From NCBI GenBank assembly GCA_022828595.1, contig JAKGHH010000002.1, forward strand, positions 105,459,254 to 105,523,253: a stretch of 64,000 bases of DNA, read 5' to 3'. The notes under the pieces are model-generated. The model had not been told where the DNA came from and made no database searches. It was given only the letters and a program-made list of their open reading frames with translations. The stretch comes from Nelumbo lutea. Lineage: Eukaryota; Streptophyta; Magnoliopsida; Proteales; Nelumbonaceae. Shown in pieces: positions 30,301-36,060 of the stretch; position 1 is the first letter of the stretch, and every line of letters begins with the position of its first letter. The translations under genes were made by a program, and so were the position numbers.

Positions 30301-32163
30301 ACAACACTGTTTATGAGTTTATTCTGAAATCCAACCATAAGTATGCTTTTCAAATATATTGAGGTCAAAACCATAAAATCAAAATAAATAATTATTACAA
30401 ATGATTAAGTATGGTTTTATTGTCAACAACTACTGAATGCAATGCAAATGCAGCATTACTACTTAATAGCAAGCTTTTAAAAGAAGGGAAAGTACCTTAA
30501 CAAAGGAAAACAAGACGGTGCATAATTAATATTAAGTAATAGATAAATGAAAAATATTTCTCCTTGAACAGTTAATCAAATCAACTCAGCTGAGCCCTGT
30601 CCAAACTATATGGGGTTAACTACATGAATCTTGTTCCACCATTACACTCTGTTCAGTGTCATATCCAAAGTTAAACTATGGACCTTCAAATCATTTATAA
30701 TTACGTCGCCCATGTCTTTTTTGGTCTTCCCTCAACTCTTCTAGACCCTTGAACTTGTAACAAACCACTTCTTATTGGTGTTGTAGATGATCTTCTGGGA
30801 TCCTATGGATAAGTTGATTTTTTATCCTATATTTTTCTAGTTTTCCCACTCTTCATCTCAACGTTTGCATTTTCACCATACCGCCCAACACTATCCTCCA
30901 TATAACATCACAAACCTAATAACCATTTTATAAAATTTTCCTTCTAGCCTGAGTGGCATTCTACTACATAAAGCTTAAGATGCACCCTCCATTTTGCCAA
31001 TCCTACTCTACTTCTATGGGTGACACCTTCCACATTATCTCTCTTATTTTGGATCATTGAACCAAAGTAACAAAATAGATAAGATTGAGATATCTCTTGC
31101 TCACCTTGAACAATTAATGTCAAAGCAAAATCAAAGACATAGCCAGCTGACAAGATTCTCAAAGAACCTAACTAACTACAGTAGTAACAAAACTGCATTT
31201 GGGATCAGAAAATGCAAATCAGCAGAAGAAACATGCACTCAACTCAATGTTTAGTAGAAAATGAAATATTTTCCATTTTTTCATGAGATGTGTATGAAGA
31301 ACATTTCAGATGTTCCGAATTGCTAGTTGACAGCTTGTTAACAAATTATTTTATGTTATATATAAAAATGCAACAGCATGGAATGATGAAACATCAAATA
31401 GATAAAGCTCAATAACCACAAATACATAAATAACTGAAGTTCTCCGACCATAAAGCCTAGTCTGCAACTTTTAACGTGAAGCACATGCGCAATCAGAATA
31501 ATCATAACCAGAGCAAATATGAAGATAGCCACCAGCTTCGGTGATATCTAAACAGTACAACTGCAACAACTAACTGACCGGGGATCTCAGCACAGATGGT
31601 GGCTCCATACTTCGTTTTTTATGATAAACAATATAGAGAAAGCACGCAGTCAGGATTTATTGAATTTGGGCCCAATAATTTTTATGAAATCAAATTACTT
31701 CGGCTCTAAAATCCACATTTACTCTGAAGACTAAAAATCAAGAGCAAAGTTATACACGAACTTTTCATCAGAGAGTGCTAAAAAGAGAAGCAATCAGTAC
31801 TTATACCTAACATATTCCATTTCCTTTTTTTCACTACGATAGCATATTTCATTTCATCTATCCTAGGCAAAATCAACAACAATCATCCAACCAGAGCAAA
31901 ACATGTGTAAAAATTGCTTTAAATTTTAAATTTATAAAAAAAGGGCGTCTCTATGTGAATTTATGAAAAGACGAATTGCAGAAGATACAGAACAAGCGAA
32001 ATATTAGTCTTAGAGAAGAAGCAGCTGTAAATTAACCAGAAGAAGAAGAAATAGAAGAAGACAACTAGATTATAGGAGTCGGAGATACCTGGTAAATGAC
32101 CAGTGCGAGGAGGGCTATAGAGACAAAGAAAGAGATTAACCAGAGTAGCAGCTCCCACGCCAT
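249..32163 (-). CDS. CNIH: Cornichon homologue, ER cargo receptor; 3 exons seen, 3' end outside window
   Basis: Cornichon proteins are small three-pass membrane proteins that load cargo into COPII vesicles at the ER. Exons on the minus strand are 32163-32089, 14651-14470 and 371-249. They encode 25, 60 and about 41 residues and join without a frame break. The start peptide is [13 protein letters not shown] (membrane segment 1). Exon 2 carries the family motif around [14 protein letters not shown] and the WHWFLFLI segment. Exon 3 carries the HLLDVTE block, an EKKYR stretch and the third membrane segment. Splice sites are GTATCT/CTGCAG, GTACGT/TTCAG and a third donor GTCTGT after position 249. 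The last exon is not found and probably lies left of the window. The two introns are 17,437 and 14,098 bases, nearly all mobile DNA. Family assignment is from recognised motifs; expression is inferred only from intact splice sites and frame. Confidence 0.9.
655..1165. mobile_element. hAT-like MITE with 8-bp TSD
   Basis: A 511-base element starts TAGAAGTGTTCACGGG and ends TTATGAACAGCCCTA, giving imperfect inverted ends. It is flanked by the perfect 8-base duplication GCCCTCAT at 647-654 and 1166-1173. Its centre is AT-rich and includes a short TA microsatellite near 980-1003. No coding potential is seen. TAG-type ends plus an 8-base duplication are the hallmark of hAT transposons. The element lies in cornichon intron 2. 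Confidence 0.85.
1502..1837 (+). repeat. Probable 5' LTR of copia A
   Basis: The right edge is fixed by the primer-binding site that starts at 1838. The left edge at TGAAGATTAATC is inferred from the related copia C LTR, which starts TGAAGATAT and has nearly the same length (333 against 336 bases). A pyrimidine-rich TTCTTC tract precedes the end, as in copia C. No second LTR exists to confirm the left border. Confidence 0.55.
1838..1849 (+). other. Copia A primer-binding site
   Basis: TGGTATCAGAGC is the standard plant copia match to the 3' end of initiator tRNA-Met. It follows the probable LTR directly. Confidence 0.85.
2260..3222 (+). pseudogene. Copia A gag, disrupted
   Basis: The reading frame opens with ATG at 2260 and encodes a copia-type Gag with the N-terminal [17 protein letters not shown] and AKEIWDG motifs. 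An in-frame TAG near 2605 interrupts it before the gag domain continues to 3222. A CCHC zinc knuckle ([18 protein letters not shown]) sits near 3040-3090 and would bind the RNA genome. The gag is followed by a stop at 3220-3222, whereas intact relatives read on into the protease. Confidence 0.8.
3329..3837. mobile_element. GC-rich hAT-like MITE inside copia A
   Basis: A 509-base insert starts TAGACTTATTCATGGG and ends CCCATGAACCGGTCTA, flanked by the perfect 8-base duplication CATATAGG (3321-3328, 3838-3845). Both ends are full of GGCCCGGCC-type runs, in sharp contrast to its AT-rich centre and surroundings. Removing it with one duplication rejoins the copia A frame just before the protease, which shows it landed in a then-continuous element. 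No coding capacity is seen. Confidence 0.88.
3846..5065 (+). pseudogene. Copia A protease and integrase, internal deletion
   Basis: The protease active-site block [12 protein letters not shown] is at about 3900-3936 and is intact. Integrase follows: the HNHLGHLSF zinc-finger part near 4295-4320, an early TAG near 4404, and the core beginning FVDDYTRY near 4528. At about 4665 the core jumps from the RLD region straight to a [11 protein letters not shown] segment, so the part holding the last catalytic Glu is deleted. The C-terminal part with the LGYAQNQKR motif runs to 5065. The enzyme cannot be active. Confidence 0.8.
5480..6578 (+). pseudogene. Copia A reverse transcriptase and RNase H, truncated
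   Basis: The RT start ([14 protein letters not shown]) is followed by stops and frame changes between about 5610 and 5825. The frame then runs through [16 protein letters not shown] and the catalytic YADD box near 6034. The connection region LKYFLGIEI follows, and RNase H begins near 6515 (YTDADCEGC). The frame breaks off in RNase H at the LINE junction. The element is therefore dead in both RT and its 3' end. Confidence 0.82.
6579..9610 (-). mobile_element. L1-type LINE 1, both ends missing
   Basis: Read on the minus strand this is the second ORF of a plant L1-type LINE. A linker with [21 protein letters not shown] sequence lies near 9190-9160. The reverse transcriptase at 8917-8140 shows [36 protein letters not shown] and an FADD catalytic box near 8210. 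A zinc-knuckle region covers about 7500-7100, and an RNase H domain beginning KLNFDG near 6720 ends the piece. It has several stops. The RNase H is cut off at 6579 by copia A, so the normal poly(A) end is missing. The endonuclease is also missing at the right. Confidence 0.85.
9109..9152 (-). mobile_element. Tiny retroposon tail with 13-bp duplication inside LINE 1
   Basis: TCACCAAGTTTTT occurs at 9109-9121 and again at 9140-9152, and the 18 bases between them read on the minus strand as a short sequence ending ACTCATAAAAA. This looks like an extremely 5'-truncated LINE insertion: only the last bases plus an A tail, flanked by its target duplication. It interrupts the LINE 1 linker coding region. 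Confidence 0.6.
9617..10870 (-). mobile_element. LINE 2, 5'-truncated, RNase H frame intact
   Basis: The minus strand encodes a zinc-knuckle region with VWRRPIPPR near 10710. An open 225-residue frame (10433-9756) follows that ends in a ribonuclease H domain: [12 protein letters not shown] at the first catalytic Asp, [20 protein letters not shown] and [13 protein letters not shown] stop at 9756, a short 3' UTR and an A tail (T run at 9618-9627) mark the 3' end. The zinc-knuckle part is frameshifted. The 5' limit near 10870 is approximate. Confidence 0.82.
10883..11512 (-). mobile_element. LINE 3 fragment, RNase H end
   Basis: The minus strand carries the same RNase H block (KLNFDG near 11390, [10 protein letters not shown] near 11050) and ends in TTGCTGAT plus an A tail, seen as T residues at about 10888-10898. 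The upstream part is cut off near 11512 where unrelated sequence starts. It is a different copy from LINE 2, with many substitutions. Confidence 0.78.
11513..11723. other. Unassigned segment between opposed LINE pieces
   Basis: The plus strand is open from 11513 to 11652 and reads a soluble-looking peptide ([13 protein letters not shown] near 11520). I do not recognise it. It sits exactly between LINE 3 (minus) and LINE 4 (plus), so it could be LINE sequence from an inverted insertion or a captured piece of host DNA. Confidence 0.35.
11724..12518 (+). mobile_element. LINE 4 fragment, RNase H end, plus strand
   Basis: The plus strand shows [13 protein letters not shown] near 11770 and [14 protein letters not shown] near 12000, the same L1-type C-terminal RNase H as LINEs 1-3. 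Frameshifts follow, then an [16 protein letters not shown] block near 12330. The 3' end is TATCTATC plus eight A residues at about 12517-12524. It lies head to head with LINE 3. Confidence 0.78.
12525..12985. other. Intron sequence with a foldback
   Basis: This stretch has no coding signal. Its right part holds an imperfect inverted repeat, annotated separately at 12775-12899. The last eight bases are the target duplication of the following hAT-like element. Confidence 0.5.
12775..12899. repeat. 125-bp foldback MITE
   Basis: The left end AATGATAAATGCTGAAAAG and the right end CTTTTCAGCATTAAGCATT are near-complementary over about 26 bases with a few mismatches. This is a short terminal-inverted-repeat element with no coding room. 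No clear target duplication is seen. Confidence 0.55.
12986..14307. mobile_element. hAT-like element carrying a captured gene fragment
   Basis: A 1322-base element starts TAGGGTGGCAATTTT and ends AATTGCTACCCCTA, flanked by the perfect 8-base duplication TCAAATAC (12978-12985, 14308-14315). Its subterminal parts are full of AACCCA/TGGGTT runs. The interior holds a ZIP4/SPO22-like coding fragment (about 13160-13775) and a T-rich tract with repeated TTTCTGTAATTTCTG-like units (about 13790-14150). No transposase is present, so it would have moved with enzyme from elsewhere. It is about 160 bases from cornichon exon 2. Confidence 0.82.
13160..13775 (+). pseudogene. Captured fragment resembling meiotic ZIP4/SPO22 N-terminus
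   Basis: Three plus-strand frame segments together resemble the N-terminal part of the plant TPR protein ZIP4/SPO22, which promotes class I crossovers in meiosis. The segments are [15 protein letters not shown] near 13245, [20 protein letters not shown] near 13380-13440 and [12 protein letters not shown] near 13510. After another frame change comes [11 protein letters not shown]...[12 protein letters not shown] near 13630-13715. Frameshifts near 13355-13365 and 13620 and stops make it non-functional, and it lacks an introns-plus-promoter context. The match is from memory of the family and was not searched. The alternative is an unrelated TPR-like host gene. Confidence 0.6.
14470..14651 (-). 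CDS. CNIH: Cornichon exon 2
   Basis: This exon is 182 bases. It follows a CTGCAG acceptor (14657-14652) and opens with a CTT codon. It encodes the loop motif [18 protein letters not shown] and the second membrane segment, and ends two bases into a Leu codon before the donor GTACGT. A donor three bases downstream (GTATCA) would break the join to exon 3. The chosen donor restores a Leu-Tyr-Leu-Arg-Arg-Lys-His junction typical of the family. Confidence 0.9.
14658..16424. other. Right part of cornichon intron 1, no feature
   Basis: AT-rich intron sequence runs up to the copia B target duplication. I see no open frame of substance, no repeat with duplicated target and no RNA gene. Confidence 0.5.
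16430..16502 (+). repeat. Copia B 5' LTR, left part
   Basis: It shares GTGGGCCATAAGT and TTCTTTCTTGGTATAT with the 3' LTR at 28713. Position 16430 is set by the ATACA target duplication. The LTR resumes at 21557 after the gypsy insertion and is shorter than the 3' LTR, so it has an internal deletion. Confidence 0.78.
16503..16798 (-). repeat. Gypsy 3' LTR
   Basis: This LTR is 296 bases. The element's coding frame (FKGGGTV) reads through the polypurine tract into this LTR, so the 3' end of the coding region and the tract overlap. Confidence 0.92.
16693..17877 (-). pseudogene. Gypsy integrase core and chromodomain-like tail
   Basis: The core starts near 17877 (DFITGLP). Its DDE residues are visible as MDF, VSDRDP near 17690 and [10 protein letters not shown] near 17560. 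A stop near 17510 interrupts it before the C-terminal [10 protein letters not shown] and [10 protein letters not shown] motifs (about 17150-17040). The tail reads [10 protein letters not shown] and [10 protein letters not shown] (16900-16830), the end of a chromodomain that guides integration in chromoviruses. The upstream half of that domain is degraded. Confidence 0.84.
17940..19610 (-). pseudogene. Gypsy reverse transcriptase and RNase H
   Basis: RT starts near 19610 ([20 protein letters not shown] near 19420) and loses its frame around 19320. The DILVYS segment near 19055 is mutated and flanked by an A-rich slippage tract where the catalytic YDD should be. The thumb and RNase H follow ([14 protein letters not shown] near 18800, [12 protein letters not shown] near 18630, YERELIA near 18510). 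The last RNase H part and the integrase zinc finger with ECIIC end near 17940. Stops at about 18930 and 18430 show it is inactive. Confidence 0.85.
19713..21118 (-). pseudogene. Gypsy gag and protease region
   Basis: The minus strand shows a Gag with the EGEAI-type end of an N-terminal block near 20880 and a further capsid block (20725-20513). A zinc knuckle [14 protein letters not shown] lies near 20365-20325. The aspartic protease follows with [12 protein letters not shown] near 20120-20085 and VLGVQWL near 19890. Stops near 20870, 20770 and 20500 break the frame. The zinc knuckle type is usual for plant chromoviruses. Confidence 0.85.
21250..21551 (-). repeat. Gypsy 5' LTR
   Basis: This LTR is 302 bases. 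It matches 16503-16798 throughout except for a long GA microsatellite and small indels. Confidence 0.92.
21316..21356. repeat. (GA)n microsatellite in gypsy 5' LTR
   Basis: About 20 GA units occur here. The other LTR has only a short GAGAGA run at the same place, so the expansion happened after insertion. Confidence 0.9.
21587..23135 (+). pseudogene. Copia B interior: gag fused to the end of pol
   Basis: The region opens with the tRNA-Met site and leader. Gag starts near 22070 (ATG, serine-rich) and is split by a MITE at 22194-22407. It continues with [11 protein letters not shown] near 22414 and breaks into several frames. From about 22897 one frame runs through [11 protein letters not shown] and directly into [20 protein letters not shown], the last residues of copia pol. 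Everything between capsid and the RNase H end is missing. The 13135-side break is the copia C target duplication TTGTG at 23131-23135. Confidence 0.78.
22194..22407. mobile_element. Mutator-like MITE with 9-bp TSD
   Basis: A 214-base insert starts CAAGGTTCAAAAAATTGATA and ends TATCGATACTTTGAACCAT. The imperfect inverted ends are flanked by GAGTACAAC (22185-22193) and GAGTATAAC (22408-22416), a 9-base duplication with one change. Nine bases is the Mutator superfamily signature. It interrupts copia B gag between Asp-Glu-Tyr-Asn and Tyr-Lys-Glu-Trp codons. Confidence 0.82.
23136..23468 (+). repeat. Copia C 5' LTR
   Basis: This LTR is 333 bases. Repeated AGTTTCTAATTTC units lie near 23225-23300, and a TATA-like CTATAAATAAAGGAG lies near 23361. 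It ends in CAAGT directly before the primer site. Relative to the 3' LTR it carries an extra block near 23154-23195. Confidence 0.92.
24021..24900 (+). pseudogene. Copia C gag
   Basis: ATG at 24021 opens a Gag with [24 protein letters not shown] and [13 protein letters not shown] at about 24338 interrupts it. It resumes with the [16 protein letters not shown] block and ends with a CCHC knuckle of the [15 protein letters not shown] type near 24790-24825, after another TGA. The similarity to copia A gag shows the two are related families. Confidence 0.82.
25085..26050 (+). pseudogene. Copia C protease and integrase with mutated active sites
   Basis: Where copia A has [11 protein letters not shown], copia C has [11 protein letters not shown] at about 25099-25131, so the catalytic Asp is Tyr and the Gly is Asn. 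Integrase follows with a [13 protein letters not shown] block near 25498. A stretch with the second catalytic position changed from SDN to SNN lies near 25857-25868. The last Glu remains in the GVAERKK motif near 25972. Several stops and frame changes are present. Confidence 0.8.
26109..28100 (+). pseudogene. Copia C integrase tail, reverse transcriptase, RNase H
   Basis: An open frame from 26109 to 27260 covers the integrase tail ([10 protein letters not shown]) and the RT fingers ([28 protein letters not shown]). A frameshift near 27210 breaks the SLYGLK region. RT resumes through [11 protein letters not shown] near 27367 and YFLGIEV, then RNase H with [15 protein letters not shown] near 27853, SSAEAEYRS near 27973 and a CDNQVAS block. 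Stops near 27268-27300 and 27939 end its activity. Confidence 0.85.
28333..28664 (+). repeat. Copia C 3' LTR
   Basis: This LTR is 332 bases. It has one more TTATTAGTAGTTTCTAATTTC unit than the 5' LTR and a (TC)n run near 28587. Confidence 0.92.
28713..28936 (+). repeat. Copia B 3' LTR
   Basis: This LTR is 224 bases. It follows the polypurine tract TTTGAGGGGGAG, starts TGTTGTGGGCC and ends CTGAAAACCTTCA before the ATACA duplication. Confidence 0.82.
29044..30309. mobile_element. hAT-like element containing a LINE insertion
   Basis: The ends CAATGTTTTGAAAA and TTTGACAACACTG are imperfect inverted repeats. They are flanked by the perfect 8-base duplication TTTATGAG (29036-29043, 30310-30317). 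Both subterminal parts repeat GTATC(G/A)TAAATCATAAG. Without the LINE at 29442-30115 and its duplicated target the element is about 585 bases. No transposase is seen. Confidence 0.8.
29442..30115 (+). mobile_element. 5'-truncated LINE with TSD, inside the hAT-like element
   Basis: The duplication ATTATTAG occurs at 29434-29441 and 30116-30123. Between them the plus strand encodes the L1-type RNase H end: [13 protein letters not shown] near 29583, SLKAELLAL, a degraded ERDSKVVIS block and SLAKQG near 29940. The piece ends in an AT-rich 3' UTR and a short A tail after GATCG. One TAG near 29881 breaks the frame. Truncation at the 5' side is typical of LINE insertion. Confidence 0.85.
30590..31130 (-). 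pseudogene. RTE-type LINE C-terminal relic
   Basis: Read on the minus strand, fragments match the C-terminal part of plant RTE LINEs. They are CYFGSMIQ near 31060, [18 protein letters not shown] near 30985, a GKFYK...MLYG part near 30940-30900 and GRPKKTW near 30725. An [19 protein letters not shown] part follows near 30645-30615. Numerous stops and frame changes separate them. The element is old and truncated at both ends, in cornichon intron 1. Confidence 0.75.
31131..32088. other. 5' part of cornichon intron 1, no other feature
   Basis: AT-rich intron sequence leads up to the exon 1 donor at 32088-32087. I see no repeat with a duplicated target, no coding region and no RNA gene. Confidence 0.5.
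32089..32163 (-). CDS. CNIH: Cornichon exon 1
   Basis: This exon is 75 bases or 25 codons, from ATG at 32163-32161 to a CAG codon followed by the donor GTATCT. It encodes the N-terminal hydrophobic segment beginning MAWELLLW, which matches the usual plant cornichon start. It ends in phase 0. The only other reading frame of note here is a shadow on the same strand. Confidence 0.9.
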
Positions 32164-32765
32164 GTTGTCCGATCAAACCGCAGATACACCCTTTAGACTG
32201 TCAACAATTCGAGAAGTTCGAAACTTCATTCCATGAATTCCACTTATGAAACTACGATCAAAGTATCTTCAATCAAACAACATTAATAACAAGTAAGAAC
32301 TTCGAATCCGTACTAATGGCGCATCGATGTGGTGGAGTGATGGTCTGATGTAGTCTTTTGAGGGCTTGGAGCACTGGAGCAGAAGCGACTGAGAGAGAGT
32401 GAGAGCTACATTGAATTTAGAATTTTCCTGTGTTTGGTGTCCTAGTGAAGACTACGTATTATTTATCCGATACCGTTGGATTACTCCACATCAAAAGAAC
32501 AGGACTACAATCAAATGGTGAAAATCCAGTGGCCGAGAGCTTTTATAAGTGGACCGTGGGTAGCTGGTCGTTTTAATGCTTTTGGTCCGAATCCAACCAA
32601 AACCGGCTCCAGTCCGTTAAAGACCAACGAGGCGGGGCAGGGGGAACAGGGAAAGTCAGTGGTCCATCACGCGCATCTTGATCTGATACAATCCCCCCAG
32701 TGGGTCCAGTGGGTTGTGAAGCAACGAAGCTCTGTTGGGTAAAAATCCGGAAATTTGGAAATAGG
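32164..32765 (-). promoter_or_regulatory. Upstream region of the cornichon gene
   Basis: This is the non-coding DNA before the cornichon ATG. Read on the minus strand it holds a CT-rich stretch near 32405-32380 (CTCACTCTCTCTCAG), a common initiator-proximal feature in plants. I cannot place a TATA box or transcription start with confidence. A hAT-like element begins only about 600 bases upstream of the ATG, so the native promoter is probably short. Confidence 0.35.
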
Positions 32766-33575
32766 TAGGGTGTCAATGGACCGATTTTGGATTAGACTCC
32801 ATCCAAACCAAAATCAAATTGTACGGATTGAACTGACCAACAATACATGTTGAATTGGACCCATCCAGACTTAATGAATTTTTATTGGATTGGATTGGAT
32901 TGAGACAATATCTGGATTGAAGATAAGAATATAGGTGTCAATGGACCAGTTTAAGTTAAAATCAATCTAAATTAAAATAAATTTGAAAAAATTGGACGTT
33001 CAAACATTAAGTTGGACCAGTCCAAAATATTCATTGGATTAGATTGGACTCCATCCAAACCAAAATCAATTTGTACGGATTGGACTGACCAACAATACAT
33101 GTTGAATTGGACATGTCCAGACTTAATGAATTTTTATTGGATTAGATTGGATCTGGTCCAATCCAATCCAATCCAACTCAATGAATTTACATTGAGTTGG
33201 ACCCATTTTGGATTTTGGATTGGACTCCATCCAAACCAAAATCAATTTGTACGGATTGGACTGACCAACAATACATGTTGAATTGGACCCATCCAAACTT
33301 AATGAATTTTAATTGGATTGGATTGGATCTGGTCCATTCGTAATGAATTTATATTGGATTGGGTTGGATTGAGACAATATCTGGATTGAAGATAAGAATA
33401 TAGGTATCAATGGACCAGTTTAAGTTAAAATCAATCTAAATTAAATTAAATTTGAAAAAATTGGACGTTCAAACATTGAGTTGGACCAGTCCAAAATATT
33501 CATTGGATTAGATTGGACTTAGTCCATTTGTAATCAATTCACATCTGACCAAATCCACTCCAATTGACACCCCTA
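32766..33575. mobile_element. hAT-like element with internal repeats, upstream of cornichon
   Basis: The ends TAGGGTGTCAATGGACC and CCAATTGACACCCCTA are flanked by GAAATAGG (32758-32765) and TAAATAGG (33576-33583), an 8-base duplication with one change. Inside, a block containing CCAAACCAAAATCAA and ACCAACAATACATGTTGAA occurs three times (near 32804, 33053, 33229). Another with GACAATATCTGGATTG occurs twice (near 32904, 33372). TGGATTGGATT runs fill the rest. No transposase is seen. Confidence 0.75.
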
Positions 33576-33752
33576 TAAATAGGCTTACATGATGACTTTC
33601 CCAAAATATCTAGAAGGCCCAAGTGATTGACCTGTCTTGATGGAGCCGCTTTTGAGAGTTGAGACGCTCTGCCTACGATGGCTTCCACTCACATAAGCAT
33701 GCTTTCGATTTTTTGCGTGAAAGCTAATTTGGTTCCAAAGTACACTGATCAC

Positions 33753-33882
33753 GCTATGCTTGGTTTGAAGGGAATAGTAGGGAAATGAAGGGAAATGCAA
33801 GAAAACCTATACAAGATTTGTGAAGGTTTTCCTTCCTTTCCTTTCCTTTTACCCTACTTTTTCCTTCAAACCAAACATAGCC
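33753..33882. repeat. 130-bp foldback MITE
   Basis: The left end GCTATGCTTGGTTTGAAGGG and the right end CCTTCAAACCAAACATAGC are inverted copies over about 20 bases. Related copies or ends are seen at about 44665-44705 and 47279-47395, so this is a small family. Confidence 0.65.
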
Positions 33883-33899
33883 AAAGGCAGAGAGGCATA

Positions 33900-34550
33900 A
33901 GCCTTAAGGTAGTTTAAGGCATAAATATTGAAGTATGCCAAAATCTTTGAATTAAAAAAAAAAAATCTAGCATATTATAGGGGATTTTGTTTGTAATGGA
34001 GTTAAATATTTTTTTTTCACTATGGAAAGCTATGTGACATTTTAAATCAAACCTTTATCACCCTCATCCCAAACAGAAGAATCCAAAATCTGTAAATTAA
34101 ATCAAACATTTATCACCCTAATCCCAAACAAGAAAAATCCAAAATCTGTAAATGACTACCATGTCTGAAATTTTATCTTTCATGAAATTGCTTCAAGCCT
34201 TAGGGGGCAATTGATAATGCTTTTCAGAGGTTCGATGTCTGAAAAACGTGCTTTTCAAACATCGGACACGTTTGGTGTTGCTTTTGAAAATGGGTATGAA
34301 TCTTGTTTTCATATTTGAAATTGTAAGCTTGCGAGCCGGCTCTTATAACGCTTAGAGAATGAGTCCAAAGTCGAAAATACCCCAAAAAAATTTGAAAATG
34401 GCATGATTTTGCCCTTGTTAACCCCAAAACCTAAAATGTTTCTCTAGTTATTTTTTCTCTCTGGAACGGGAAAGAAGAGCATCCTCACGCTAGGGGCATC
34501 AGACGACATCTTCCCTCAAAAAGAATTATTAGATAAATATTCAAATTTTG
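33900..34550. other. Intergenic, no gene seen
   Basis: A segment with AAATCAAAC(C/A)TTTATCACCCT occurs twice near 34050 and 34102, a short direct repeat about 52 bases apart. Nothing else is supported. Confidence 0.4.
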
Positions 34551-34559
34551 GGCGAAGAA

Positions 34560-35510
34560 GAAGTTACTTAGAATTCAAACATGTAAAACAGTTTGAATTC
34601 TTCAAAACGTATTGCCTCTCGTGGATCCTGAAATGGAATTATCATTTGGATGTGTCTTGGATGCCTCCATTCATTGACAGAATCATTGAAATCAAAGTGG
34701 TGGGATAAATTTGATCTCACATTAGCCCTAAAGCCAATAGAAGAAGATGAGGTTTTTCAAGACTTATTTGAGTCTTATCAAGAAAAGCTCAATAATAAAT
34801 TCCCCGACATGGATTCCGTTGAGCTCGAAGAAATGTCCCTTCAATTCACAGAAAAGATGAAAGAGAAAAGCATGGGAATCATTAAGGACATCGAGACCGA
34901 AAGCATGTGGTTTGTCAATCCGCATTAAAGTATCAATAATTTGAAAATCTTACTATTAAAGAACATTTTCTCTCATAAAATGACTCGCCACTAGCCTCAA
35001 CAACAAAGATTCATCAATAATGCTCTACAGTGAAGATTTGTTGAGGATAAAGAAGCATCTTCAAGAAGCCAACTCATCTAATAAGACAAAGTTAAAGATA
35101 AGAAGGAATCTAAATTATAGAAGCTAGATCTTATCTGAAGACCAGCCTATCTATATATAAATATGGCTCAAATCTCAGCAAGAAGGTGTGTTGAAGTTGC
35201 TTGAGTGTTCAACAGTCCAGTGATTCTTTGAGTGTTAGTGTTTTCTTCTCTTCTTTGTAATGTTTGTTATAAGAATTTTTGAGTGTTTAGTGTAAACCTT
35301 GTAATCCTTTCAGTGATATTTCTTATTAAAGCTCTATAAGTTTTTATATCGAAGTGTTATTCTTTAATTTACTATTTTATTGTTCTTTTATATAAATATT
35401 GTTTTACTATTTTATGAATATGCATATTCTTGTCCACATTGCTATATCCCATCCTACATCCGTTCATTTGACCTACATCTATCCATTTGGTATCAAAGCC
35501 ATTGATCCCC
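34560..35510 (+). pseudogene. Retroelement relic, possibly an endogenous pararetrovirus end
   Basis: A plus-strand coding relic shows LSWILKWNYHL near 34610 and KWWDKFDLTLA near 34698, then runs open to 34925. A frame change separates the two parts. About 220 bases later comes a TATA box (CTATATATAAATATG, 35150-35164), a transcript-like leader and a primer-type sequence TGGTATCAAAGCC (35488-35500). Coding end, promoter, then tRNA-Met site is the arrangement of Caulimoviridae. KWW-type motifs occur in plant endogenous pararetroviruses as I recall them. An unrelated LTR element is the main alternative. The copy is broken and lacks RT and coat regions. Confidence 0.4.
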
Positions 35511-35578
35511 ATTCATCTTGAGCTTTGAACCTTTAATCCATCCCATACTTCTTTGGTAAGCCTAGAGATTGAATCTAC

Positions 35579-35836
35579 CTATATCAGAGTTTTGTATGGC
35601 ATATTAATAAGACCAATGGGCCTTAGATCGCTTACTATCTCCACATTCTCTTTCTTTGGTATGAGAACCAAAGTTGTGCCATTTACATCTTTTATCTCCT
35701 CTAGGTGTTGAAAAATGCACTTAATGAAATCAACAAATTTTGGATCAATGGCATCCCAACTCAATGTTTTTGAACCATCGTTGACTCGAATGGTCAAACT
35801 ATTTGTTTTAGAAACCATCCAAGCAACCGGTTTCAT
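35579..35836 (-). pseudogene. LINE reverse transcriptase fragment
   Basis: The minus strand is open for 85 residues and shows NGTTLVLIPKKEN and DLRPIGLINMPYKTLI. This is the conserved fingers region of L1-type LINE RT (usual form IPK...FRPISL). Only this short piece is left. Confidence 0.65.
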
Positions 35837-35854
35837 TTCACCCTTAACTTGTTA

Positions 35855-36060
35855 TTTGGCAAAAAACTGTTGACTTGGTCAGCGATCCATTGACCTAGGC
35901 AGTCGAACCATTGACCCAAACAATGATTTTGGCTAATTTTTCATTTTATTTATTTTTTAATTTGGAACGGATCATTCATTCAAACTAGATTATCAAACCG
36001 ATGATATGGAAAGGCCAAAGCGGTTCTAGTTCCAAGTAGGTTTTTAAAATTTTATCCCAA
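35855..36060. mobile_element. Mutator-like MITE fragment
   Basis: AACTGTTGACTTGGTCAGC and GAACCATTGACCCAA are shared with the element at 57063 (AACCATTGATTTGGTCAGC, CCGTTGACCCAA). The right end AGGTTTTTAAAATTT resembles the family end GGTTTTTAAAA. A left end with a target duplication was not found. Confidence 0.5.

Noticed and set aside
31961..32176. 71-residue minus frame overlapping cornichon exon 1
   Set aside because: It is a frame-shifted shadow; the MAWELLLW frame is the family match.
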